A DNA stretch of 15,550 nt, from NCBI GenBank assembly GCA_004211235.1, contig SEEY01000021.1, forward strand, positions 1 to 15,550, read 5' to 3'. The notes under the pieces are model-generated. The model made no database searches. It was not told where the DNA came from and saw only the letters and a list, made by a program, of their open reading frames with translations. A program made the translations under genes and the position numbers. Position 1 is the stretch's first letter; each line of letters starts with the position of its first letter. This document shows, one piece after another, positions 1 through 6,381 of the stretch. This DNA comes from Rubrivivax sp. (GTDB lineage Bacteria > Pseudomonadota > Gammaproteobacteria > Burkholderiales > Burkholderiaceae).

Positions 1-279
1 GCCCGCCAGATCCGCGGCTTCGACCGGCCCGACGCGGTGCTGACCGGCGTGGAGACCCGTACCTCATCGCCGCTGCGCATCAACCGCGGACGCGACTATC
101 AAAGCGTCAACGTTCGCGGGCTGTTCCCGGCGGGTGAGGGCGCTGGGTATGCGGGCGGAATCATGTCGGCCGGCGTCGACGGCATCGAGGTGGCCGAGGC
201 GCTGGCGGCTGATCTGCTCGGCATGCCGGACGCGCCGGTGCTGCAGGGCAAGGGGTCGAAGGCGGGTGGGCAGGTCTAG
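1..279 (+). CDS. FAD-dependent dehydrogenase, COG2509 type (3' end only)
   Basis: The reading frame is open from base 1 to a TAG at 277-279, giving the last 92 residues of a protein whose start lies outside the window. The fragment carries the C-terminal FAD-binding signature of uncharacterised COG2509 flavoproteins: GVETRTSSPLRI, then GLFPAGEGAGYAGGIMSAG and a closing helix IEVAEALAADLL. In such Rossmann-fold flavoproteins the GEGAGYAGG segment contacts the FAD near the end of the chain. Substrate is unknown for the family. The stop is 6 bp from the stop of the convergent membrane-protein gene. I am confident of the family and cannot say anything about the missing NAD(P)/FAD N-terminal part. 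Confidence 0.85.
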   Translation, partial: ARQIRGFDRPDAVLTGVETRTSSPLRINRGRDYQSVNVRGLFPAGEGAGYAGGIMSAGVDGIEVAEALAADLLGMPDAPVLQGKGSKAGGQV

Positions 280-285
280 GTTGAG

Positions 286-717
286 TCAGCCCAGCCGGAT
301 GGCGATGCCGCTGCGCTCATCGTCATCGCTGCGCGGCAGCAGGCCCAATGCCCCGGCGATCAGCAGCGCTCCGAAGGCAAGCGCGATGTACTTCCAGTGC
401 CTGTCGTCCTCCAGGACCTCATCGCCCTGCGAGATGCGGATGCAGTTCTTGAAGAGCCGGGTGGAGCGGACCTCGACGCTGTCGCCGTCCTGCAGCCGCG
501 AGTAAAGCGCGTAGCCGACGGAGCAGGTCGACACCGCGCCGTCGATCAGATGCAGCGTGTAGCTCGTGTCGCCAGCCCCCGCGCCACGGTGATCGCTCTT
601 GAAGCTGCTGCTGTGCCGATCGACGCGCAGTTGCTCCGCGCGCGTGGGCAGCCCGGTCTCGGCGATGAGCACCAGGCCGACGATGAACATCATGCAGCGG
701 GCGAGAAACTTGAGCAC
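286..717 (-). CDS. small two-helix membrane or exported protein, unknown function
   Basis: Predicted 143 aa. I chose the GTG at 717 because a good Shine-Dalgarno AGGGAG lies 6 nt before it; the frame stays open to 822, but that extension (Arg/Pro-rich, no hydrophobic stretch) has no such site. Visible features are an N-terminal hydrophobic segment, about residues 5-19 (FLARCMMFIVGLVLIAE), which could be a signal anchor or signal peptide; a middle region of about 85 polar residues with two cysteines (in STCSVGY and KNCIRIS); and a C-terminal transmembrane segment, about 111-127 (YIALAFGALLIAGALGLL), followed by a charged tail. The layout resembles DUF3592-like small envelope proteins, but I do not recognise the family. 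It follows the GFA gene on the same strand after a 175-bp gap, so it may have its own promoter. Confidence 0.65.
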   Translation of the reverse strand: MLKFLARCMMFIVGLVLIAETGLPTRAEQLRVDRHSSSFKSDHRGAGAGDTSYTLHLIDGAVSTCSVGYALYSRLQDGDSVEVRSTRLFKNCIRISQGDEVLEDDRHWKYIALAFGALLIAGALGLLPRSDDDERSGIAIRLG

Positions 718-892
718 GGTCGACTCCCTGATGTGCCCAGGCCAATGGGCCGGCGGCGCGACTATGCCAACGAAACGCCCCCCCTGCGCACAGCGGCCCC
801 GAGGTGAAGATGCACTTCTCAACTTCTGCTGAAGGCTCCTGGGCGCGCGCGAGCCCTGAAGCCCTGCCGGCCAGACATCCGACCCAGCAGCG
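718..892. other. intergenic gap, nothing convincing
   Basis: This 175-bp gap separates the GFA gene from the downstream small membrane-protein gene on the minus strand. I see a weak GC-rich inverted repeat (GGCTC...GAGCC) around 835-862 that could be a hairpin after the GFA gene, with no T tract, and no clear -35/-10 pair. The GTG-start gene must either be read through or use a promoter I cannot identify. Confidence 0.4.
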
Positions 893-1297
893 TCATTCCC
901 CTTCGGTGCTCTTCAGCCCGGCCAGGCTCTGCGTCCAGGGCAGCGCCGACCTGCACCACTTCTGCGTGCGAGGCACCAGCGCCTCGCGCTCGTCGATGCA
1001 GCCGACGCGCAAGCCCAGCCCCACGCCGGGATGGTCGGCATCCCAGGTGTAGAGCGGCGACCCGCAGCTGGGGCAGAACGCCTGCGCACGGCGTGATCCC
1101 GCGTCACCCCGCTTCACGTAGACACGCGGCTCGCCGGCCAGCAGCCGGAAGGAACCGTCCACGGCCGGCACCGACACGCGGTAGGCCGACCCCGTCAGCT
1201 TCTGGCAGTCGGTGCAGTGGCACAGGCCGGTGCGCTGCGGATCGACCGTTGCTTCGTATCGGATCTCGCCGCAATGGCAGCTGCCGTGGATGTGCAT
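893..1297 (-). CDS. GFA (CENP-V/GFA) family zinc protein
   Basis: 134 aa with the full cysteine pattern of the GFA fold (PF04828): CHC at residues 7-9, CHCTDC at 26-31 and CPSC at 75-78. These are the structural and active-site zinc ligands in this family. The founding member was described as a glutathione-dependent formaldehyde-activating enzyme, but most members have no proven reaction and that name should not be taken literally. No signal peptide, so cytoplasmic. The start is firm: a perfect AGGAGG sits 5 nt before the ATG and overlaps the stop of the upstream 73-aa gene, showing an operon with 9 bp between the genes. The neighbouring glutathione S-transferase gene makes a glutathione-linked role plausible, which is inference. 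Confidence 0.9.
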   Translation of the reverse strand: MHIHGSCHCGEIRYEATVDPQRTGLCHCTDCQKLTGSAYRVSVPAVDGSFRLLAGEPRVYVKRGDAGSRRAQAFCPSCGSPLYTWDADHPGVGLGLRVGCIDEREALVPRTQKWCRSALPWTQSLAGLKSTEGE

Positions 1298-1306
1298 GGC
1301 CGCCTC

Positions 1307-1528
1307 CTACCGCTGCACGCGGGAGATGCCGCCCTTCTTGTACCCCGCCTGCTCGTGGAACAGGTCGAACAGGAACTGCTCCAGTTCATCGTCGGCCACG
1401 AACTCCGGGATGACGAAGTGGGCCGGTGACCGCTTGCCGTCGTTGCCCACGGCCAGCACCGACCAGCCGCCGCCGGTGCGTTCGATGTCGAACAGGCCGC
1501 CAAAGATGTTGAAGCGTTCGGAAATCAT
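1307..1528 (-). CDS. 73-aa conserved-looking protein, unknown function
   Basis: A small soluble protein beginning MISERFNIFGGLFDIERTGG. It has an N-terminal beta-rich part with a GWSVLAVGNDGKR turn, a middle HFVIPEF segment, and a C-terminal acidic amphipathic helix (VADDELEQFLFDLFHEQA). The composition is that of a real folded protein and resembles small DUF7661-type proteins as I remember them; I cannot confirm the family. The ATG is 4 bp past the GST stop, with GAGG inside the end of the GST gene as ribosome binding site, so it is translated as part of the operon. No cysteines, signal peptide or membrane segment. Confidence 0.75.
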   Translation of the reverse strand: MISERFNIFGGLFDIERTGGGWSVLAVGNDGKRSPAHFVIPEFVADDELEQFLFDLFHEQAGYKKGGISRVQR

Positions 1529-1532
1529 CGGC

Positions 1533-2189
1533 TCAGTCCTCGGGAAAGCGTGCCGCCCACAGCGCCAGCAGGCGGGGATCCGCGTCCACGCGGTGCACTG
1601 CCGGGGTCATGCGCGGCGCGACCTCGTGGAAGCGCTCGCGCCACGGCCCGAAGCGGGAGACGACGGCCACGTACAGGTCCAGCACCGTCAGCTCGTTGCC
1701 CAGCAGGTAGTCGCCGGGCGACAACTGCTCGTCCATGTTGGCCCAGCAGAAGGCGATGCGCTCGTGCACCGCCTCGATGACCGAGTCACGGCAGGTTTCG
1801 GGCGCGCCGATGCGGCTCACGTCGGGCTTGATCCAGTGCAGCGAGTAGATGGCCGATGACACGTAGACCATCCAGCGCAGGAACTGGCGCCGCTTCGGGT
1901 CGTTGGGCGCCGGCGCGAGCGACGCTGCCGGGTCCAGGTCGGCCAGGTAGATGAGGATGGCCGCGCTCTCGGTCATGACCTCGCCATCGGGCATGACCAG
2001 CGTCGGGATCTGGCGCATCGGGTTGCTGGTGGCCACGCGGTCGCGCGCGGCCTCCTCGGCCCAGGTGGCGCCTTCGATCAGCGTGTAGGGCAGGCCCAGC
2101 AGCGTCAGCGCGGCTTCCACGGCGACGGATCCGGACGCCTCGGCGCCGTAGAGGGTCAGAGCGGCATGGGGCAGGTGCATGCAGCCCAT
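1533..2189 (-). CDS. glutathione S-transferase family protein
   Basis: 218 aa from the ATG at 2189. The N-terminal thioredoxin-like domain (about residues 6-85) has the usual strand order, the cis-proline motif RQIPTLVMPDG and the glutathione-binding TESAAILIYLADL. The rest is the all-helical C-terminal domain, with NELTVLDLYVAVVSRF matching the conserved N-capping region of helix 6. GSTs conjugate or reduce electrophiles with glutathione in the cytoplasm; the substrate cannot be read here. The ATG at 2189 is 4 bp after the cytochrome stop, with AGGAG 10 nt upstream. A second ATG at 2180 is possible, and the frame also extends to 2216 into the cytochrome gene, which is less likely. Confidence 0.9.
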   Translation of the reverse strand: MGCMHLPHAALTLYGAEASGSVAVEAALTLLGLPYTLIEGATWAEEAARDRVATSNPMRQIPTLVMPDGEVMTESAAILIYLADLDPAASLAPAPNDPKRRQFLRWMVYVSSAIYSLHWIKPDVSRIGAPETCRDSVIEAVHERIAFCWANMDEQLSPGDYLLGNELTVLDLYVAVVSRFGPWRERFHEVAPRMTPAVHRVDADPRLLALWAARFPED

Positions 2190-2193
2190 TCCA

Positions 2194-2568
2194 TCACCGC
2201 TCCTGGGCCGCTGCAAGATAGGCCAGCAGATCCGCCACCTTGCGCTCGTTCATGCCGAGGCCCCAGAAACGCATCTTGGTGCCCGGCACTGTCGCCGCCG
2301 GGTCGCGCAGGAAGGCAGCGAGCGTGGCCTCATTCCACACCAGGCCGGAGGCCTTCATGCCGCTGGAATAGGCATAACCGGGCGACGCGCCGGCCTTGCG
2401 CCCGACCAGTGCATTGAGCTGCGGCCCGAAACCGTGGCGTGCCCCCGGGCCCACGGCATGGCAGTTGGCGCAGGCGCTGAAGACCTTGCGACCGGCCGCC
2501 GCATCGCCCGCCGCCGCCGCCAAAGGCGCCAGCACCGCCAGCGCCACCCCGCAGGCCCACGATTTCAT
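2194..2568 (-). CDS. periplasmic class I c-type cytochrome
   Basis: 124 aa: signal peptide of about 20 residues (hydrophobic core ACGVALAVLAPLAAAA), then one haem c motif CANCH at 33-37 and a probable axial methionine at 99 in PGTKM. The spacing and the segments GFGPQLNALVGRKAG and FLRDPAATVPGTKM match mitochondrial-like or c2/c550-type soluble electron carriers. After export, haem would be attached in the periplasm. Its ATG overlaps the stop of the upstream 83-aa gene as ATGA, so translation is probably coupled; there is no strong ribosome binding site. Redox partners are not apparent. The association with GST and GFA genes is unusual for such a cytochrome. Confidence 0.93.
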   Translation of the reverse strand: MKSWACGVALAVLAPLAAAAGDAAAGRKVFSACANCHAVGPGARHGFGPQLNALVGRKAGASPGYAYSSGMKASGLVWNEATLAAFLRDPAATVPGTKMRFWGLGMNERKVADLLAYLAAAQER

Positions 2569-2816
2569 GGCTCGGCGCCCCCGGGTGCCATCAGCCCGAT
2601 CAGTTCCTTCACGAAGGCCAGGGCGTCTTCCGGCGTCTCGAAGTGCATCTCGTTGTTCAGCTCAACGACCTCGCCGCCCGGCCCCTTGTGCACGACGGAC
2701 CAGCCGCCCGCGCCGCCGTCGATGGCCAGCACGCCGAACTGACCCGGGTCGAGCTCCCGGGCGCTGCCGCCCGTGAGGACGATGTCGCGGCCGAGATGGG
2801 AGTGGTAGCGTCGCAT
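2565..2816 (-). CDS. 83-aa protein, unknown function, first gene of the operon
   Basis: The protein begins MRRYHSHLGRDIVLTGG, continues with a glycine-rich middle (FGVLAIDGGAGGWSVVHKG) and ends in an acidic helix (FETPEDALAFVKELIGL). I do not recognise it. I chose the ATG at 2816: the frame runs on to 2906, but that extension lies antisense to the 5' end of the DUF427 gene and lacks a ribosome binding site. No Shine-Dalgarno precedes 2816 either. Instead a -10-like GAAAAT ends 6 nt before the ATG, suggesting a leaderless transcript. A TTG at 2819 is an alternative. Only 25 bp separate it from the divergent DUF427 gene. Confidence 0.7.
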   Translation of the reverse strand: MRRYHSHLGRDIVLTGGSARELDPGQFGVLAIDGGAGGWSVVHKGPGGEVVELNNEMHFETPEDALAFVKELIGLMAPGGAEP

Positions 2817-2822
2817 CAACGC

Positions 2823-2828
2823 ATTTTC
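2823..2828 (-). promoter_or_regulatory. candidate -10 box of the cytochrome/GST operon
   Basis: Minus-strand GAAAAT, four matches to TATAAT, stands 6 nt before the ATG at 2816, so the expected transcription start is the A of the start codon. I see no clear -35 box. It lies in the 25-bp divergent gap with the DUF427 gene. Confidence 0.4.
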
Positions 2829-2841
2829 ACGGAGACCCGCG

Positions 2842-3123
2842 ATGAAGGCAGTCTGGAACGGCATCACCCTCGCCGAGAGCGACGACACGGTCGTCGTCGA
2901 AGGCAACCATTACTTCCCGGCCGAGTCGCTGAACAAGCAGTACACGAGCTTCAGCAACCACGTCACGCGTTGCGCCTGGAAGGGCGAGGCCAAGTACCTG
3001 AGCCTGCTCGTCAACGGCGAGATGAACACGGATGCGGTCTGGTACTACCCGGACCCGCTGCCCGCCGCTGCCGAGATCAAGGGCCGCTACGCGTTCTGGA
3101 AGGGCGTGAAGGTCACGGAGTGA
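2842..3123 (+). CDS. DUF427 domain protein
   Basis: 93 aa, the usual length for a single-domain DUF427 (PF04248) protein. The family pattern is clear: VVVEGNHYFPAESL near the N-terminus, CAWKGEAKYLSLLVNG in the middle, and the terminal AVWYYPDP ... KGRYAFWKGVKV. Function is unknown for the family and it is cytoplasmic, with no signal peptide. GGAG lies about 7 nt before the ATG, so unlike its divergent neighbour it has a normal ribosome binding site. Its promoter must lie inside the 5' part of the 83-aa gene, since only 25 bp separate the starts. It ends 9 bp from the stop of the convergent mltA gene. Confidence 0.9.
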   Translation: MKAVWNGITLAESDDTVVVEGNHYFPAESLNKQYTSFSNHVTRCAWKGEAKYLSLLVNGEMNTDAVWYYPDPLPAAAEIKGRYAFWKGVKVTE

Positions 3124-3132
3124 CGAGCGCCA

Positions 3133-4278
3133 TCAAGGCGTGACCCCGTGGGGCAGCAACGCCCACAGGCGCAGCGGCTGTTTGGTGCGGCTGGCCTGCA
3201 GCGCGGCCTCCTCGCCCCAGCCCCAGAACAGGTCGGCGCGCACGGCGCCCTGGATGGCGCTGCCCGTGTCCTGCGCCATCACCAGGCGGCGCAGCGGCGT
3301 GGTGGCTGAACCGGGCACCCAGGGCTCGCTGCTGTCCAGCCACAGCGGTGTGCCCAACGCGATGAACGAGCGGTCGATGGCGACCGAGCGGCCGGGCACC
3401 AGTGGCACGCCCTGGGCGCCGCGCGGGCCCTGCGCCGCGTCCGGCAGCGGCTCCTCGCGGAAGTAGACGACGCGCGGGTTCACGGCCAGCGCGTCGCGCA
3501 CCTTGGCCGGGTTGCGGCGCGCCCAGTCGCTCAGCGTGCGCGGGGTCGCGTCGGCCACCTCGCCGCGGTCCAGCAAGGCGCGGGCGACGGACTGGAAAGG
3601 CTGGTCGTTGTGGCCGGCCCAGGCGACGCGGCTGAGGCGCTCGGTGCCGTCGGCGTCGAACATCACGAGGCGGCCCGAACCCTGGATCTGCAGCTGCAGC
3701 AGCGCGAACGGGTCGTCCAGATAGGCCAGCGCCAGCGCCGCGAAACGCGGGTGCGTGTCGATGTCGCGGCGCGGCACGCGGCGCAGCGCGGGGTCGCCGG
3801 GCAGCGCGTGCAGCGGCCACTGGAAGGCGCCCTGGCGCGTGCGGCTGGCCATGAGCTGCGGTTCGAAATAGCCGGTCAGCAGCCCGGTCGCCTCGCCGTT
3901 GCCCGCGGCCAGCCGCCAGGGCCGCAGATGCTTCATCAGCAGCATCGCGGCTTCGGTCGCGTCGGCCGGTGATTGCAGCGCGGCGCGCGCGCAGAACTCG
4001 GCCCAGCCCGGCGGCGGCCGCTGGCAGCTGCCCAGCAGCGCGGGCCAGGCGGCAACCAGGTCGTCGCTGCCCCAGCCGGGCAGCTCCTTCCAGTCGACGG
4101 CGGCCCAGCGGGCGGGCAGTGCCGGTGTCGGTGGCACCGGCGCGGCCCTGGGTGGCGAAGAGGGTGGCGAAGAGGGCGGCGAAGAGGGCGCCGGCGCCGA
4201 GGGTTGCAGCGGTGGCGATGAACAGGCCGCCAGGCTTCCTAGAATCGCCGCCCACAAGCCACGCGCCCACCACCCCAT
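3133..4278 (-). CDS. mltA: membrane-bound lytic murein transglycosylase A
   Basis: 381 aa from the ATG at 4278. A lipoprotein signal ends in LAAC, with the lipidated cysteine at 19, followed by a Pro/Ser-rich linker (20-53) that contains SSPP repeats. The MltA domain has LLTGYFEP (about 133-140) and QIQGSGR (197-203). The C-terminal 3D domain has AIDRS (Asp302), AQDTG (Asp337) and RADLFWG (Asp349); Asp337 in AQDTG corresponds to the catalytic Asp308 of the E. coli enzyme. MltA cleaves peptidoglycan glycan strands to 1,6-anhydro-muropeptides from the outer membrane. An alternative start four codons upstream (4290) is possible and the frame stays open to 4359. The chosen start forms a CATG overlap with the ATG of the opposite-strand 35-aa ORF. 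Confidence 0.93.
   Translation of the reverse strand: MGWWARGLWAAILGSLAACSSPPLQPSAPAPSSPPSSPPSSPPRAAPVPPTPALPARWAAVDWKELPGWGSDDLVAAWPALLGSCQRPPPGWAEFCARAALQSPADATEAAMLLMKHLRPWRLAAGNGEATGLLTGYFEPQLMASRTRQGAFQWPLHALPGDPALRRVPRRDIDTHPRFAALALAYLDDPFALLQLQIQGSGRLVMFDADGTERLSRVAWAGHNDQPFQSVARALLDRGEVADATPRTLSDWARRNPAKVRDALAVNPRVVYFREEPLPDAAQGPRGAQGVPLVPGRSVAIDRSFIALGTPLWLDSSEPWVPGSATTPLRRLVMAQDTGSAIQGAVRADLFWGWGEEAALQASRTKQPLRLWALLPHGVTP
4154..4189. repeat. three 12-bp tandem repeats in the mltA linker
   Basis: GGCGAAGAGGGT followed by two copies of GGCGAAGAGGGC, read on the plus strand. In the mltA frame they encode Ser-Ser-Pro-Pro units in the linker between the lipid anchor and the catalytic domain. 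Because the unit is 12 bp, copy-number changes would lengthen or shorten the linker without breaking the frame. Confidence 0.85.
4240..4245 (+). promoter_or_regulatory. candidate -10 box for the 35-aa ORF
   Basis: TAGAAT on the plus strand lies inside the mltA signal-peptide coding region. A start about 7 nt downstream would give a leader of roughly 25 nt before the ATG at 4277. In the mltA frame the hexamer is exactly ATT CTA, followed by GGA: codons that are rare in this GC-rich context, as if this stretch were constrained on the other strand. I see no good -35 box. Confidence 0.45.
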
Positions 4279-4384
4279 GCTGCTGCTCATCCTCGAAGCG
4301 CTCGGCGCGCTGCTGATCTTCGTCTTCATCATCTGGTGGACCATGTTCTCAGGCCGCAAGAAGGGCGAGCGCCGGGACGACTAG
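4277..4384 (+). CDS. 35-aa single-span membrane peptide (candidate small protein)
   Basis: The frame encodes a leucine/isoleucine-rich membrane segment (residues 2-23, ending FIIWWTMF) followed by a basic, charged tail (SGRKKGERRDD), which would place the C-terminus in the cytoplasm. The ORF fills the mltA/Gcr-protein gap on the opposite strand. Its ATG shares the palindrome CATG with the mltA start, and its TAG shares the palindrome CTAG with the stop of the gene at 4381. There is no Shine-Dalgarno; a TAGAAT box lies 31 nt upstream. The same frame stays open upstream to 3899, but that part is antisense to mltA and looks like shadow. I judge it probably real because of its coherent topology and fit. 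I know no named family. Confidence 0.55.
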   Translation: MLLLILEALGALLIFVFIIWWTMFSGRKKGERRDD

Positions 4385-6381
4385 CGCGGTGGGATCAGGA
4401 AGCTCAGCGGCGCGCGCCACAGCCGGGAGCGGATCGCGGCGTAGACCCGCTTGCGGTCCGCCAGCTTGACGCCGCGCGAGCGCATCGCCACCTTGAAGGC
4501 GCAGAAAAAGCTGACGCCGACATTGAGCGCACCGATGCCGGCGATGCAGACCACGCAGGACCAGAACGCCCAGCTGCCCATGATGCCGAAACCGAGCGCG
4601 CCGACGGCTGCGGCCAGCTGGCCGGTGGACAGCGTCACGTGGCGCACCTCCAGCGGCAGGCCCACGAAGCCCAGCAGCGCCGGCGCCAGGCCCAGCATCA
4701 GGCCCAGGCTGATGTTGGCCGCCAGGCCCGAGATGTTGGCCCGCCACCAGCGTGACCAGCGCTGCGCGCGCGCATGGCCCAGCGTCGCGACGATGCCCGG
4801 GTTCCAGGCGATGGCGCTGTCCAGCCGGTAGAAGACGAACCAGTTCTCCACCCAGCCGGCCATCAGGCTGGAGGCGAACAGCAGCGTGCCGGTGAAGGCG
4901 GCGAACAGCAGCGACGGCCCGAACAGGTTCAGCGAATGCAGCACGTGGAGCGCGTCCTTCTCGCCGACCAGCGGCGCGCCGAAGGCCGCCCGGCACAGCC
5001 CCTGCACCGCCAGCACCAGCGGCACGACCAGCGCAAGATTGCCCAGGATGCTGGCCACCTGCGAGCGCACCAGATGACTCACTTCGTCGACGAAGCCCTG
5101 CACGTCGTCGTCGCGGTCGATGTGCAGCAGCCGGTGCGCCATGGCCGGGGCCGTCATGGCGGGCTGCTTGGTGGCCACGGTCCAGTGCAGCAGGTGGATG
5201 ACGACAAAGCTCAGCGCGTAGTTCACGCCGGCCCAGAAGCCGCCCCAGAAGGCCGTGAAGCCCAGCAGCGCGATCAGGAACTTGACGAAGGTGGTGCCGG
5301 CGATGACGGCACCGCCGCCCGCCGCGCGCCGGATCATGTCGACGTATTCATCGCGATTGCGGGTGATGTAGTGCTCGCCCGTCTCGGCGCTGCGCTCGGC
5401 CACCTTGCGGGCCAGCAGCGAGTAGTGGCGCGCAAACAGCGTGTGCAGGCTGCGCCGCTCGTGCACGACGCGCACGAGGCCGGCCACCAGGTGCAGCAGC
5501 TCGCGCTGCGGCTGCTGCGACAGCAGGCAGGCCAGCAGCGCCTCGATGCGCTGCAGGCGCTCCGTGAGCTGCTCGACCGAGAACATCAGGTCCACCGACA
5601 CGCCGTGCGCTTCCAGATGCTCGGGCACCGTCAACGCCGCGGCGCGGCAGCGGTCCAGCAGCGCGCGCAGGTATTGCATGGCCGAGGCGAGGGCCGCCGT
5701 GTCGCCATCGGCAACGCCCTCGGCGGCTGCGCCGGCCAGCCCGAGCTCGACCGCGGCCCAGGCGGTGGGCAGCTGGTTGAAGGGCTTCTCGCGCAGCAGC
5801 GCCTCGTCCATGCGCAGGCGCAGTGGCCCGGCCAGGCCGGCGGCATGCACGTTGCTGACGAGCACGGTGATGGCCGCGCGCGTCTCGACGCGCCAGCCGT
5901 CGTCGGGCGCCGCGGCGAACAGCAGGCTCAGGCGGGCCAGCAGTTCGTCATCGATGGCGGCGATCCAGTGCTCATCGGCCTCGCTGGGAAACAGCAGCTC
6001 GAAGAGCGCCGCCAGGTCGCGTGTGTCGGTGGTATGCGGCAGCAAGCGGCGGCGCAGGCGCCCGAGGAACTCGCCCCACAGCGCCATGCGCGGCGCAAAA
6101 CCGACCTCGGCGAACAGGCTGACCGCGTCCACATCGTTCCACACAGTGGCGATGACGTCGGCAAAGGCGCGTGCATGCTCGGGGTGGCGCTCCAGCACAT
6201 TGAGCAGGTGCTTGAGGCGCACCAGCGGCCTGGGCGTGCCGGGGGCCGCCGAAGCCTCCGGGACTTCCGCGCGCGGCGCATGCCGCAGCCATTCCAGCAG
6301 CCGCACCAGCCACAGGTTGCGCTCGGCAAGCGCGGCCTGCGGGTCGGCCGCGTTGAGCAGGGCGGTGAGGTCCCAGCTCAA
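4381..6381 (-). CDS. Gcr-type 'site-specific recombinase' family membrane protein
   Basis: About 666 aa. The N-terminal 350 residues are a soluble helical domain; the C-terminal half has several transmembrane segments (for example FVKFLIALLGFTAFWGGF, ILGNLALVVPLVLAV, ANISLGLMLGLAPALLGFVG) and ends AAIRSRLWRAPLSFLIPPR. This is the family automatically named site-specific recombinase (PF10136, Gcr). It shows no tyrosine- or serine-recombinase catalytic motif, and the multi-helix membrane part argues against DNA recombination; its true role is unknown to me. I chose the TTG at 6381: it overlaps the apaG stop as TTGA, there is no ATG for a long way downstream, and the upstream frame to 6504 is antisense-like Arg-rich sequence inside apaG. 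Confidence 0.85.
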   Translation of the reverse strand: MSWDLTALLNAADPQAALAERNLWLVRLLEWLRHAPRAEVPEASAAPGTPRPLVRLKHLLNVLERHPEHARAFADVIATVWNDVDAVSLFAEVGFAPRMALWGEFLGRLRRRLLPHTTDTRDLAALFELLFPSEADEHWIAAIDDELLARLSLLFAAAPDDGWRVETRAAITVLVSNVHAAGLAGPLRLRMDEALLREKPFNQLPTAWAAVELGLAGAAAEGVADGDTAALASAMQYLRALLDRCRAAALTVPEHLEAHGVSVDLMFSVEQLTERLQRIEALLACLLSQQPQRELLHLVAGLVRVVHERRSLHTLFARHYSLLARKVAERSAETGEHYITRNRDEYVDMIRRAAGGGAVIAGTTFVKFLIALLGFTAFWGGFWAGVNYALSFVVIHLLHWTVATKQPAMTAPAMAHRLLHIDRDDDVQGFVDEVSHLVRSQVASILGNLALVVPLVLAVQGLCRAAFGAPLVGEKDALHVLHSLNLFGPSLLFAAFTGTLLFASSLMAGWVENWFVFYRLDSAIAWNPGIVATLGHARAQRWSRWWRANISGLAANISLGLMLGLAPALLGFVGLPLEVRHVTLSTGQLAAAVGALGFGIMGSWAFWSCVVCIAGIGALNVGVSFFCAFKVAMRSRGVKLADRKRVYAAIRSRLWRAPLSFLIPPR

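Noticed and set aside
3113..4273. 386-codon minus-strand frame
   Set aside because: Out-of-frame shadow of mltA; Arg/Ala-rich with no domain.
4381..6381. Mobile element suggested by the recombinase family name
   Set aside because: No inverted repeats, transposase or integrase motifs, or phage genes; the gene lies among conserved housekeeping neighbours.
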